The notes beneath the pieces were generated by a model. That model saw nothing but the letters and a program-made list of their open reading frames with translations. It was not told where the DNA came from and searched no databases. A program made the translations under genes and the position numbers. 64,000 bases of DNA from Allofournierella_A excrementavium. GTDB taxonomy: Bacteria > Bacillota > Clostridia > Oscillospirales > Ruminococcaceae. Position 1 is the stretch's first letter, and every line of letters starts with the position of its first letter. Where the stretch lies: NCBI GenBank assembly GCA_019120375.1, contig DWVE01000056.1, forward strand, positions 1 through 64,000. The letters run 5' to 3'. Shown here piece after piece: positions 41,380 to 49,874 of this stretch.

Positions 41380-41877
41380 ATGCCCACCGTGAACATCGTG
41401 CTGGTGGAGCCCCAGATCCCCGAGAACACCGGCAACATCGCCCGCACCTGCGCGGTGACGGGCGCGCGGCTGCACCTGGTGAAGCCCCTGGGTTTTTCGG
41501 TGGACGACCGGCATTTAAAGCGCGCCGGGCTTGACTACTGGCACCTGCTTGATGTAACATATTACGAGGGGCTCGAGGACTTTTTTGCCCGCAACGAAGG
41601 CCCCTTTTATTATTTCACCAGCAAGGGTCCCCGGCGGCACACCGACGTGGCTTACCCCGACGGCGCCTGCCTGGTCTTTGGCCGGGAGGACGCCGGGCTG
41701 CCGGAAGATCTGCTGCACCGCAACCAGCCCTTCTGCGTGCGCCTGCCCATGCGGCGGGGCGCGCGCTGTCTGAATCTGTCCAATTCTGTGGCGGTGGGCG
41801 TTTATGAGGTACTGCGTCAGTGGGATTTTGCGGATCTCGAGTCCCGGGGCCAGCTGCGTGACTATCAATGGGAGTGA
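41380..41877 (+). CDS. trmL: tRNA (cytidine/uridine(34)-2'-O)-methyltransferase TrmL
   Basis: This 165-residue SPOUT enzyme methylates the wobble 2'-O of tRNA-Leu species. It carries IVLVEPQIPENTGNIARTC (motif 1), LVFGREDAGLP (motif 2) and LPMRRGARCLNLSNSVAVGVYE (motif 3, trefoil knot SAM site). Length matches TrmL, the minimal SPOUT family. GGGAGGGA lies 6 bases before the ATG. Confidence 0.96.
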   Translation: MPTVNIVLVEPQIPENTGNIARTCAVTGARLHLVKPLGFSVDDRHLKRAGLDYWHLLDVTYYEGLEDFFARNEGPFYYFTSKGPRRHTDVAYPDGACLVFGREDAGLPEDLLHRNQPFCVRLPMRRGARCLNLSNSVAVGVYEVLRQWDFADLESRGQLRDYQWE

Positions 41878-41887
41878 GAGAGTACCT

Positions 41888-42763
41888 ATGCGAAAGATCG
41901 CCATTCTGACCGATTCCGCCTGCGACATCCCCCCCGAGCTGGAAAAACAGTATGCCATCGACATCATGCCCTTCGTCATCACGCTGGACGGCGTGAGCTA
42001 TGTGGAGCGCCGGGATTTCGGCTTTGACGAATTTTATCAGATGCTGCGCGCCGCCCAGGGCGTGCCCAGCACCGCCCATGTCACCGCCATCCAGTTCTGC
42101 GAGCAATACTGCAAGTATGTGGACGAGGGCTACACCGACGTGGTGCATGTGACCATCAACTCCACCGGCAGCGCCACCCACGACGCGGCGGTTCTGGCGC
42201 AGGACATGCTGCGGGAGGAGCGGCCCGGCCACAAGCTGAACATCCACCTGATCGACAGCCACACCTATTCCTATGTGTACGGCGGGCCGGTGGTGCAGGC
42301 GGCCCGCCACCTGCGCAACGGGGCCGAGGTGGGCTTTGTGTGCGCCGAGCTGGAGGCGGCCTTTGCCCGGCAGGAGATCGTGCTCTCCGCCTTCAGCCTC
42401 AAGCAGATGAAGAAGAGCGGCCGCATCAGCGCGGCGGCGGCCTTTGCCGGCGAGCTGCTGGGCCTGCGGCCCATCATCAGCCTCATCGACGGGGTGACCA
42501 AGGTGGAGGACAAGGTGCGCGGCGACGCGGCCGTGCCCGCCGCCATGATCAAGCAGGTGCGCAAGCGGATGGACTATCCCGACGGGGACGTTCACTACAT
42601 GCTGGGCTGCACCGACATCCCCAACGTGAAGGAGCTGGAGAAGCTCTGCCGCAAGGAGTTCGGCCGCGGGCCGGACGCGGTGTTCAAGCTGGGCGCCGCT
42701 GTGGCCAGCAACACCGGCCCGGACGCCATGGCCATCGTTTACCAGGGCGTGCCCCGGCGCTGA
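41888..42763 (+). CDS. DegV-family fatty-acid-binding protein
   Basis: This 291-residue protein has the DegV N-terminal signature ILTDSACDIPPE, the lipid-binding segment STAHVTAIQF (with VTINSTGSATHDAAVLA), and C-terminal GRISAAAAFAGELLGLRPIISL. Such proteins (FakB type) present fatty acids to a FakA kinase for phospholipid synthesis. No fakA is nearby. It is the third gene of the pdxK operon, followed by a terminator. Confidence 0.93.
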   Translation: MRKIAILTDSACDIPPELEKQYAIDIMPFVITLDGVSYVERRDFGFDEFYQMLRAAQGVPSTAHVTAIQFCEQYCKYVDEGYTDVVHVTINSTGSATHDAAVLAQDMLREERPGHKLNIHLIDSHTYSYVYGGPVVQAARHLRNGAEVGFVCAELEAAFARQEIVLSAFSLKQMKKSGRISAAAAFAGELLGLRPIISLIDGVTKVEDKVRGDAAVPAAMIKQVRKRMDYPDGDVHYMLGCTDIPNVKELEKLCRKEFGRGPDAVFKLGAAVASNTGPDAMAIVYQGVPRR

Positions 42764-42788
42764 GCCGCTCTGTTTTGACTGTTCCTTT

Positions 42789-42850
42789 CCGCCCGCGTGG
42801 GCCGTCTGTCACCATCCTCTGACGTGCGGTCCCCCGCGGGCGGTTTTTTA
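42789..42850 (+). terminator. Terminator of the pdxK-trmL-degV operon
   Basis: CCGCCCGCGTGGG pairs with CCCCCGCGGGCGG around a loop of about 28 bases and is followed by six T. The CmpB gene starts soon after. Confidence 0.7.
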
Positions 42851-42874
42851 TCGTTGACCGATGGAGGTCTTTTT

Positions 42875-44170
42875 ATGAATCTTGAACATATCCTTTGGCT
42901 CTTCCTCTGCTTCTCGGTGCTGGGCTGGGTGCTGGAGACCACCCTGGCCGCCATCCGAACCCGCCGCTATGTGGACCGCAGCGTGCTGTTCGGCCCCTGG
43001 TGCATCATCTACGGCGTGGCCGGCGTGCTCATCGCCGTGGGCCTGCGGGAACTGCGCTCCGACCTGCTGTTTTTGTTCCTGGGCAGCGCCGTGCTGGCCA
43101 CCGTGGTGGAATGGCTGGCGGGCCACCTGCTGGAAAACGTGAGCCACACCCGCTGGTGGGACTACTCGAACCGCCGCTGGAACCTGGACGGCTACATCTG
43201 CCTGAGCGCCTCGGCTCTGTGGGGCCTCTTGGGCGTGGTGATGGTGAAGTGGGGCAACCCGCTGCTCACCTGGCTCTATGACCTCATCCCCGCCCCCGCG
43301 CGGCAGATCGTGCTGTGGGTCCTGGTGGGCGTTGTGGCGGTGGACGGCCTTGCCAGCGTGCTGACGCTGGCGGGCGTGGTGCACAAGCTGCCCGCGCTGG
43401 AAAACACCAGCCGCACCCTGAACGCCGTGAGCGCCCGGATGGGCGGCTGGATCCTCAGCCGCACCGAGCGGCGCATCCAGAAGGCCTACCCCCAGGCAAG
43501 CTTCGTGCACAAAAAGCGGGAAAAGGCCACCGTGTTCGCCGCCGGGTGCAGTTTTTCCAAGCTGTTTTTGCTGTTCTTCATCGGCGCGTTTCTGGGCGAC
43601 ATCGTGGAGACCATCTTCTGCCGCGTCACCGCCGGCGTTTGGATGAGCCGCAGCAGCGTGGTGTGGGGGCCCTTCAGCCTGGTCTGGGGCCTGGCGCTGG
43701 CCCTGGCCACCCTGCTGCTCTACCGCTACAAGGACAAGCCCGCCAGCTTCCTCTTCGTGGCGGGCACCGTGCTGGGCGGCGCTTACGAATACCTGTGCAG
43801 CGTGTTCACCGAGCTTGTCTTCGGCACCGTGTTCTGGGATTACAGCAAGATCCCCTTCAACCTGGGCGGGCGCATCAACCTGCTCTACTGCTTCTTCTGG
43901 GGCTTTGCCGCCGTGGCCTGGTTCCGGCTGGTCTACCCCCACTTCTCCCGCTGGATCGAGGCCATCCCCATCACCCCCGGCCGCATCATCACCGCGGTGC
44001 TGGTGGTGTTCATGGTCGCCAACATCGGCGTGAGCGCCCTGGCCATGGGCCGTTACAGCCAGCGGGCTCAAGGGCTGCCCGCCACCGCCTCCTGGCAGGT
44101 GTGGATGGACGAGCACTACCCCGACGAGACCATGAAGCGCATCTACCCCAACGCAAAGCGCACCGACTGA
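42875..44170 (+). CDS. Membrane protein with two CmpB (putative ABC permease) domains
   Basis: This 431-residue polytopic protein has an internal repeat. The first half has FSVLGWVLETTLAAI ... VDRSVLFGPWCIIYGVAG ... RWWDYSNRRWNLDGYICL. The second half (from about 225) has FIGAFLGDIVETIFCRVTAG ... SSVVWGPFSLVWGLAL ... VFWDYSKIPFNLGGRINL. Both match PF06541 (CmpB-type putative ABC permease), usually present once per protein. No ATPase gene is adjacent. ATG 42875 with GGAGGTC upstream is clear. Function unknown. Confidence 0.82.
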   Translation: MNLEHILWLFLCFSVLGWVLETTLAAIRTRRYVDRSVLFGPWCIIYGVAGVLIAVGLRELRSDLLFLFLGSAVLATVVEWLAGHLLENVSHTRWWDYSNRRWNLDGYICLSASALWGLLGVVMVKWGNPLLTWLYDLIPAPARQIVLWVLVGVVAVDGLASVLTLAGVVHKLPALENTSRTLNAVSARMGGWILSRTERRIQKAYPQASFVHKKREKATVFAAGCSFSKLFLLFFIGAFLGDIVETIFCRVTAGVWMSRSSVVWGPFSLVWGLALALATLLLYRYKDKPASFLFVAGTVLGGAYEYLCSVFTELVFGTVFWDYSKIPFNLGGRINLLYCFFWGFAAVAWFRLVYPHFSRWIEAIPITPGRIITAVLVVFMVANIGVSALAMGRYSQRAQGLPATASWQVWMDEHYPDETMKRIYPNAKRTD

Positions 44171-44184
44171 GCGCAAGACGCAAA

Positions 44185-44220
44185 GAGAGCCCCGCGGCGG
44201 TTGCCGCGGGGCTCTTTTCT
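44185..44220. terminator. Bidirectional terminator
   Basis: The stem AGAGCCCCGCGGC / GCCGCGGGGCTCT, loop GGTT, is followed by four T on the plus strand and lies between convergent genes. Confidence 0.85.
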
Positions 44221-44226
44221 TTGTGC

Positions 44227-45114
44227 TTATTCGGCCGCGCTGTCCGACGCAGGCTCGGAGGCGGTATCCCCCTCCGCAGCGGCGCTGTCGGAAGAGGAGG
44301 TGCTGTCGGTGGGCAGGCTGCCCGCGCCCTCGGCGATGGCGCTGGTGGGATCGAAGTAATCCTCATAGTCCATGTCGGTCTCGGGGGCGGTGGCGGCGGC
44401 GCTGGAGCTGGGCTCCATCTCGCTGACCTCAAGGGCGGTCAGGTAATAGGTGCGGTCCACCTTTTCAAACACATAGTCCATATACTTGGTGGGCTCGGTG
44501 GGGGCGGAGAGGCTGAAGTCGCCGTTCAGGCCGGGGGCGGGCACATAGCCCACCGTGACGTACAGCTTGCCGCTCTTCTTTTTCAGCTTTTCCACCTTGG
44601 GAGTGTACATGCCCACCTGGCCGGTGACGGGGATGAGGTAGCACTGCTTCTCCTCGTCGTACTCGAAGGTCATGTCGCCGCCCACGTTGTTGAAGGTCTC
44701 GTGGGTGAGCTCATAATCCGGCCCGAAGAGGGCGGCCGCCGCGGCGTCCACCTCCACGGCGGGCAGCAGCAGGCTGTCGGTGTTGGGGTCGCGCTCGTAG
44801 GCGTCCAGCCCGGTGGCGCTGTTCTGCGCGGCGGACACGGCGGCCCAGATGGAGGCCTCCTTGAACAGGGCCGGGTCGGCCTGATCCAGGCTCTCAAAGG
44901 GCAGCGGGTCCAGCATGACCAGCGCCTGCAGCCGATCCTCGTATTCCAGTTTTTCGTCGGTGTTGTCAAACAGCACCGCCACGCCGTTCACCGCCGTGGC
45001 GATGACAGTGAAGCCGCCGATGAGCACCAGCACGCAGATGGCGAGGCCCAGCCACTGGCGGGCGCGCCGGCGTTTGTGACGCTCGTGTTCCTGTTGGGAA
45101 ATGGTGTTTGCCAT
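44227..45114 (-). CDS. Single-pass membrane-anchored extracellular protein, unknown
   Basis: This 295-residue protein begins with a basic cytoplasmic stretch (HERHKRRRARQW), one membrane helix (LGLAICVLVLIGGFTVIATAV, about 23-43) and an extracellular domain, ending in an acidic Ser/Ala/Glu-rich low-complexity tail (from about 235). I recognise no domain. ATG 45114 is preferred over 45138, which would swallow the AAGGAGG ribosome site. It starts 33 bases after proA and shares the proBA transcript. Confidence 0.7.
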   Translation of the reverse strand: MANTISQQEHERHKRRRARQWLGLAICVLVLIGGFTVIATAVNGVAVLFDNTDEKLEYEDRLQALVMLDPLPFESLDQADPALFKEASIWAAVSAAQNSATGLDAYERDPNTDSLLLPAVEVDAAAAALFGPDYELTHETFNNVGGDMTFEYDEEKQCYLIPVTGQVGMYTPKVEKLKKKSGKLYVTVGYVPAPGLNGDFSLSAPTEPTKYMDYVFEKVDRTYYLTALEVSEMEPSSSAAATAPETDMDYEDYFDPTSAIAEGAGSLPTDSTSSSDSAAAEGDTASEPASDSAAE

Positions 45115-45147
45115 GGGTTTTCTTTCCCCTCCTTGCATGGGATGCGG

Positions 45148-46404
45148 TCAGCGGATCTGGCCGCTGCCCAGAATGATGTATTTGTAGCTGGTGAGCTGCT
45201 CAAGGCCCATGGGGCCCCGGGCGTGCAGCTTCTGGGTGGAGATGCCCATCTCGCACCCCAGGCCGAACTCGCCGCCGTCGGTGAAGCGGGTGGAGGCGTT
45301 CACATAGACCGCCGCGCTGTCCACCCTTTGGGTGAAGGCCGCGGCCGCCGCCTCGTCGGCGGTGACGATGGCCTCGCTGTGGCCGGTGGAGTGGCGGGCG
45401 ATGTGGGCCGTGGCGGCCTCCAGGCTGTCCACCACCGTCACCGCCAGGATGTAATCGAGGAATTCGGTGTCGAAGTCCTCCGGGCCCGCCGGGGTGCCGG
45501 GGATGAGGGCAGCTGCGGCTTTGTCCAGCCGCAGCTGCACCGGCGCAAGGCCTTTTTCCTCTCTCTGCGTCACCAGCCGGTCATACAGGCGGGGCAGAAA
45601 GGCCGGGGCCGCGTCCCTGTGCACCAGGCAAACCTCGGCGGCGTTGCACACCGAGGGGCGGCTGGTCTTGGCGTTTTCCACGATGTCCAGCGCCATGTCC
45701 AAATCGGCGGCCTTGTCCACATAGATGTGGCAAATGCCGGTGCCGGTCTGGATGACGGGCACGGCGGCGTTCTCCACGCAGGCGCGGATGAGCCCCGCGC
45801 CGCCTCGGGGGATAAGCAGGTCCACAAGGCCGGTGGCCCGCATCAGCTCGGTGGCGGAAGCGCGGCTGGTGTCCTGCACCAGGGCCACCAGGTCGGCGGG
45901 CAGGTGCGCGTCCGTGAGGCCCAGTTTCAGGGCGTTCACGATGGCGTTGTTGGAGCGGAAGGCCTCCTTGCCGCCCCGCAGCACGCAGGCGCTGCCGCTG
46001 GCAAGGGCCAGGGCCGCCGCGTCGCTGGTGACGTTGGGGCGGCTCTCGTAGATGATGGCGATGAGGCCCATGGGCACGCTCACCTGCCGGATGACCAGCC
46101 CGTTGGGGCGGGTCACCTCGCTCAAAGTCCGGCCCAGCGGGTCGGGCAGGGCGGCCACGGCTTCCACGCCGGCGGCCATGGCCTCCACTCTGGCCTCGTC
46201 CAGCCGCAGGCGGTCCAGCATCACCGGGGCCACGGTGGCCTTGGCGGCCTCCAGGTCCTCGGCGTTGGCCGCAAGGATGGCGGCGCACTCGCTGCGCAGG
46301 CGGGCGGCCATGGCCCGCAGGGCGGCGCGGCGCTCCTCGCCGCCGGTCAGGGCCAGCGCGCCCATGCTGGCGCGGGCCGCCAGAAGAAGTTCACGGGTGG
46401 TCAT
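45148..46404 (-). CDS. proA: Gamma-glutamyl phosphate reductase
   Basis: This 418-residue NADPH-dependent aldehyde dehydrogenase-fold enzyme performs the second step of proline synthesis. It has the conserved IIYESRPNVTSDAAALALASGSA segment, GGKEAFRSN, IPRGGAGLI, and catalytic Cys253 in RPSVCNAAE. Its ATG overlaps the proB stop (ATGA), giving coupled translation. Confidence 0.97.
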   Translation of the reverse strand: MTTRELLLAARASMGALALTGGEERRAALRAMAARLRSECAAILAANAEDLEAAKATVAPVMLDRLRLDEARVEAMAAGVEAVAALPDPLGRTLSEVTRPNGLVIRQVSVPMGLIAIIYESRPNVTSDAAALALASGSACVLRGGKEAFRSNNAIVNALKLGLTDAHLPADLVALVQDTSRASATELMRATGLVDLLIPRGGAGLIRACVENAAVPVIQTGTGICHIYVDKAADLDMALDIVENAKTSRPSVCNAAEVCLVHRDAAPAFLPRLYDRLVTQREEKGLAPVQLRLDKAAAALIPGTPAGPEDFDTEFLDYILAVTVVDSLEAATAHIARHSTGHSEAIVTADEAAAAAFTQRVDSAAVYVNASTRFTDGGEFGLGCEMGISTQKLHARGPMGLEQLTSYKYIILGSGQIR

Positions 46405-47180
46405 CGGGCGGCCTCCTTTCGGGCCAGAAAGCGGGTGCCCGCTTCGCCCCCCTCAAAGACGGTGTAGAGCACCGCGGGGTCGCGGCCGTTGGCGATGACC
46501 ATGTCCGCCCCCGCTTCGGTGACGATCTTGCCCGCCCGCAGTTTCGTGGCCATGCCGCCGGTGCCAAGGCTGCTGCCCGCGCCCCCCGCCAACGCCTCCA
46601 CCTCCGGGGTGATGGCTTCCACACGGCGCAGCAGCTGCGCCTCGGGGTGGGCGTGGGGGTCGGCGGTGTAGAGGCCGTCGATGTCGCTCAAGATCACCAG
46701 CAGCTCCGCCTCCAGGCTGCGGCACAGCCGGGCGGCCAGGGTGTCGTTGTCGCCCACGGCGATCTCGGCGGTGCTGACGGTGTCGTTCTCGTTCACGATG
46801 GGCAGCGCCCCCAGCTCCAGCAGGCGGGCCAGGGTGTTGTGCAGGTTTTCGCTGCGCTCCGGGTCCGCCAGGTCCTCGCTGGTGATGAGGATCTGGGCCA
46901 CGGTGTGGCTGTATTCGGAAAACAGCTTGTCGTAGGTGTACATCAGTTCGCACTGGCCCACGGCGGCGGCAGCCTGTTTGGTGGGCATGTCCGCCGGGCG
47001 GCCGGGCAGGCCCAGCTTGCCCACGCCCATGCCGATGGCGCCGGAGGACACCAGAATGATCTGATGCCCGGCGTTCTTCAAATCGCTCAGCACCTTGCAC
47101 AGCCCCTCGATGCGGCGGATGTTCAGCTGCCCGGTGGCATGAGCCAGCGTGGAGGTGCCCACTTTGACCACAGCTTTCAA
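46401..47180 (-). CDS. proB: Glutamate 5-kinase
   Basis: This 259-residue amino-acid kinase performs the first step of proline synthesis. It has VVKVGTSTLAH, ILVSSGAIGMGVGKLGL, PIVNENDTVSTAEI with GDNDTLAA, and GTGGMATKLRAG. The C-terminal PUA domain of the longer E. coli-type enzyme is absent, as in many Firmicutes. The start is TTG 47180, with GAGGGG 7-9 bases upstream. It is divergent from the aldolase gene. Confidence 0.96.
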   Translation of the reverse strand: MKAVVKVGTSTLAHATGQLNIRRIEGLCKVLSDLKNAGHQIILVSSGAIGMGVGKLGLPGRPADMPTKQAAAAVGQCELMYTYDKLFSEYSHTVAQILITSEDLADPERSENLHNTLARLLELGALPIVNENDTVSTAEIAVGDNDTLAARLCRSLEAELLVILSDIDGLYTADPHAHPEAQLLRRVEAITPEVEALAGGAGSSLGTGGMATKLRAGKIVTEAGADMVIANGRDPAVLYTVFEGGEAGTRFLARKEAAR

Positions 47181-47217
47181 GCCCGGTCCCCCCTCTTTAC
47201 AGTCGGATACAGATTAA

Positions 47218-47246
47218 AGTATAGCATAAACCGGCCCGCAACACAA
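47218..47246 (-). promoter_or_regulatory. Promoter of proBA
   Basis: On the minus strand TTGTGT (47241-47246) and TATACT (47218-47223) are spaced by 17 bases, with a TGC extension. Confidence 0.7.
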
Positions 47247-47257
47247 ACGCCGAACGA

Positions 47258-47285
47258 TGGACTTTTTGTGAAATAATGGTATAAT
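47258..47285 (+). promoter_or_regulatory. Promoter of the threonine aldolase gene
   Basis: TGGACT (47258-47263) and a perfect TATAAT (47280-47285) with a TGG extension are spaced by 16 bases. Its -35 lies just 12 bases from the divergent proB promoter, so the two polymerases may interfere. Confidence 0.65.
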
Positions 47286-47344
47286 TTTGCCAGACGATAC
47301 TCCGGGCCGGCCTGTTTGGCCCGCAGAAAAACGAGGTTATAACG

Positions 47345-48388
47345 ATGTACCGATTCACCAACGATTACAGCGAAGGGGCTCACCCTTCCATTCTTGAGGC
47401 GATGACCGCCACCAATCTGGAGGGCAACTTCGGCTACGGCTGCGACCCCCACTGCGAGCACGCCGCCGCCCTCATCCGCCAGAAGATCGGCCGCCCGGAC
47501 GCGGACGTGCACTTCTTCGTGGGCGGCACCCAGACCAACGCCACCTGCATCTGCGCCTTCCTGCGGCCCCATGAGGCGGCCATCGCGGCCCACAGCGGCC
47601 ACATCTGCGTGCATGAGACCGGCGCGGTGGAGGCCACCGGCCACAAGTGCATCGCCATGCCCGCCGCCCCCGGCGGCAAGCTGACCCCGGAGCTGGTGCG
47701 GCAGGCGGTGGCGGCCCACCCGGACGAGCACATGGTGAAGCCCCGCCTTGTGTATGTGAGCAACACCACCGAGGTGGGCGGCGTGTACACTACCGCCGAG
47801 CTGGAAGCCCTGCGGGCGGTGTGCGACGAGCTGGGCCTGCTGCTCTATCTGGACGGCGCGCGCCTTGCCAGCGCTCTGGCCTGCGGCGGGGCCTCCTTTG
47901 AGGACCTGGGCCGGCTGTGCGACGCCTTCTACATCGGCGGCACCAAGAACGGCGCCATCTTCGGCGAGGCGGTGTGCATCATGAACCCGGCCTTAAAGCC
48001 CGACTTCCGCTACATCCTCAAGCAGCACGGCGGCATGCTGGCCAAGGGCTGGCTGCTGGGCGTGCAGTTCGAGCAGCTGATGCGCAGCGGCCTTTATGAG
48101 GAGCTGGGCGAGCACTCCACCCGGACGGCCCAGCAGCTGGCCGAGGGCCTGAAGGGCCTGGGCGTGGAGTTCCTGTTCGAGAGCCCCTCCAACCAGATCT
48201 TCCCCATCCTGCCCGACGAAGTGCTGGCAAAGCTGGAGGGGGCCTTCCACTGGGAAGTGAACGCCTCGCTGGAGGGCGGCCGCAGCTGCATCCGCCTTGT
48301 GTGCAGCTGGGCCACCCAGCAGGCGGCGGTCACCGCCTTCCTGCTGGCGGTGGAGCAGGCGCTGAAAGACTGCCCCGCCTGCATGTAA
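47345..48388 (+). CDS. Low-specificity L-threonine aldolase-like PLP enzyme
   Basis: This 347-residue fold-type I PLP enzyme of the beta-eliminating lyase/aldolase family has FTNDYSEGAHPSILEAM, GNFGYGCDPHCEHA, FFVGGTQTNATCI, YLDGARLASAL and the cofactor Lys201 in IGGTKNGA. It would cleave threonine or allo-threonine to glycine and acetaldehyde. Related enzymes act on other beta-hydroxy amino acids, so the substrate is provisional. Confidence 0.88.
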   Translation: MYRFTNDYSEGAHPSILEAMTATNLEGNFGYGCDPHCEHAAALIRQKIGRPDADVHFFVGGTQTNATCICAFLRPHEAAIAAHSGHICVHETGAVEATGHKCIAMPAAPGGKLTPELVRQAVAAHPDEHMVKPRLVYVSNTTEVGGVYTTAELEALRAVCDELGLLLYLDGARLASALACGGASFEDLGRLCDAFYIGGTKNGAIFGEAVCIMNPALKPDFRYILKQHGGMLAKGWLLGVQFEQLMRSGLYEELGEHSTRTAQQLAEGLKGLGVEFLFESPSNQIFPILPDEVLAKLEGAFHWEVNASLEGGRSCIRLVCSWATQQAAVTAFLLAVEQALKDCPACM

Positions 48389-48408
48389 ACGTGTAAAAAT
48401 GCTAAAGA

Positions 48409-48447
48409 ACGGCCCGCCTGCAAAACACAGGCGGGCCGCTTTGTTTT
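48409..48447. terminator. Bidirectional terminator
   Basis: The stem CGGCCCGCCTG / CAGGCGGGCCG with a seven-base loop is followed by CTTTGTTTT on the plus strand. It lies between convergent genes. Confidence 0.85.
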
Positions 48448-49606
48448 ATCCGTCATAGGAATATGCTTCATAGACCGGGTTGGTGAATTCCCGGTAGTTT
48501 GGGCGGGCGTTCCAGTAATCCGTCTTGTCCATCATGGCGTAGTGGCTGAGCCGCATTTCGCTGCCGGCGGCCGGGATGCCCGCCAGCCGGACCAGATAGC
48601 CCTGGGGCATGACGGCTGCGATGGTCACCCGCTGCCCGCCGTCCTCAAGGTCGGGACGGAACACCTCGCCGGTGGCAAGGCAGAGGGCGATGCGGCCGTA
48701 TCCCTCTTCCCCCGGTTTTCCCCTCACGAGGAACAGGTGGCCGTCCACCACTTCCTCGAACCGGGCCTGCGTCCAGCCGTCGGGCAGGCGGGCGGCGGTG
48801 GCCTCTCTCTGCCCCGTAGCAACGTCATAACGGTAAACAGCCTCGCCCTCAGGGCAATAGACGGCCCCGCCGCGTCCATCCAGGCACCAGGGCGTGTCCT
48901 CCCCGCCGAAGGGGAGCGGCTCCAACGCGTTTTTCTCCAGGTCATAGAGGCAGAGCCGCTGCTCCTCACCCGCTTTCCGCAGACCCAGGATGGGCCCCCG
49001 GGCGCAGGCGCCGTAAAGGTGCGCCGTGGTCCCTTCTTCAAGATCCAGCCGGTGCCGAAGGGTGCCGGCATCGAAGTCTGCCTCCGCCAGATACCACGCC
49101 TGCGCCCCGTTCTCCTCTTGTTGACACAGCACCAGCAGCAGCTTCTCCCCCTCCAGAACGGCGGAGGACTGATAGACAAGGCCGGCGCCCTCCGGCAGGG
49201 TCAGAGTCTTGCGCGCCGTGCCGTCCGGCTCCATCCGCATCAGCCAGCCCGGCCCCCGGGCTTTGTACTCATCGTCCAGAAGCTGCGTCGGGACGGGGGG
49301 CTTCAGCACATAGAGGTGGCGGCTGCCCGCCAGCAGCCACGCGTCCCCCACCACCGAGGGGAGGAAAGCGGGGCTGTTCTCGTCCCGGGGGTCCGTCTCG
49401 CCGGCGAGATAAGTGCACTCCATGGTCTCGCAGTCGTAGCAGAGCAGGCTGCCCGTGCCGTCCCGGTAGGTGAGCAGGGAGTAAAAGCCGCCGGGCCCGG
49501 AAGAGGAATCCAGGTATTCCGGCCCGCCGGGAGCGGGTGCGCTGCCGCAGGCGGCCAGCAAAACGCAAAGCAGGAGCAGGCAGCATTTTTTGCGCAGCGG
49601 CTTCAT
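48446..49606 (-). CDS. Lipoprotein, paralogue A of a beta-propeller-like family
   Basis: This 386-residue protein has signal and lipobox LLAACGS (Cys20). The body shows repeated short strand units such as LLCYDCETMECTYL, RLCLYDLEKNALEPLPFG and VYRYDVATGQREA, suggesting a beta-propeller or similar readout domain. It is clearly paralogous to the gene at 50783-52015, sharing RIALCLATGEVFRP, LSHYAMMDK and the C-terminal YWNARPNYREFTNPVYEAYS pattern. Function is unknown. It is last in a minus-strand series of lipoprotein genes. Confidence 0.8.
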   Translation of the reverse strand: MKPLRKKCCLLLLCVLLAACGSAPAPGGPEYLDSSSGPGGFYSLLTYRDGTGSLLCYDCETMECTYLAGETDPRDENSPAFLPSVVGDAWLLAGSRHLYVLKPPVPTQLLDDEYKARGPGWLMRMEPDGTARKTLTLPEGAGLVYQSSAVLEGEKLLLVLCQQEENGAQAWYLAEADFDAGTLRHRLDLEEGTTAHLYGACARGPILGLRKAGEEQRLCLYDLEKNALEPLPFGGEDTPWCLDGRGGAVYCPEGEAVYRYDVATGQREATAARLPDGWTQARFEEVVDGHLFLVRGKPGEEGYGRIALCLATGEVFRPDLEDGGQRVTIAAVMPQGYLVRLAGIPAAGSEMRLSHYAMMDKTDYWNARPNYREFTNPVYEAYSYDG

Positions 49607-49627
49607 GGTTCTCTCTTCCCTTCGTCG

Positions 49628-49874
49628 TTATTTGGGCAGAATGCGGTAATACACTGACGGGGCATCGTCGCGGCCGCAGTGCGGGAAGCTCTCGTCCTGC
49701 CCCGGCCGGGAGGGACCGCAGGCCCTGCCCAGCCCAGAAAAGGCCGCAGCACAGCCCTCGCCCGGCTCCCGCCAGCGCAGCGAGCCTGCCGCCCGCGGCG
49801 GTGAGGGAGATGAGGTGTTCCTCCAGGAGCGCCGTCTCTCCGCCGGCCCATGCGATGGTATCCGGGCCGGGCAC
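49628..49874 (-). pseudogene. Decayed C-terminal extension of the lipoprotein at 49875
   Basis: Immediately after the TGA at 49875-49877 the same frame continues as protein-like sequence (VPGPDTIAWAGGETALLEEH then LISLTAAGG). A different frame carries on to SFPHCGRDDAPSVYYRILPK and a TAA at 49628. One TGG-to-TGA change and one frameshift near 49740-49780 would explain this. Support is by appearance of the translation only. Confidence 0.45.

Noticed and set aside
43315..46467. A 1050-codon plus-strand frame through the CmpB and proA regions
   Set aside because: It overlaps four real genes in other frames, has no recognisable domain and crosses a strong terminator. Similar long shadows at 7872-10046, 33483-35702 and 57071-59506 were rejected for the same reason.
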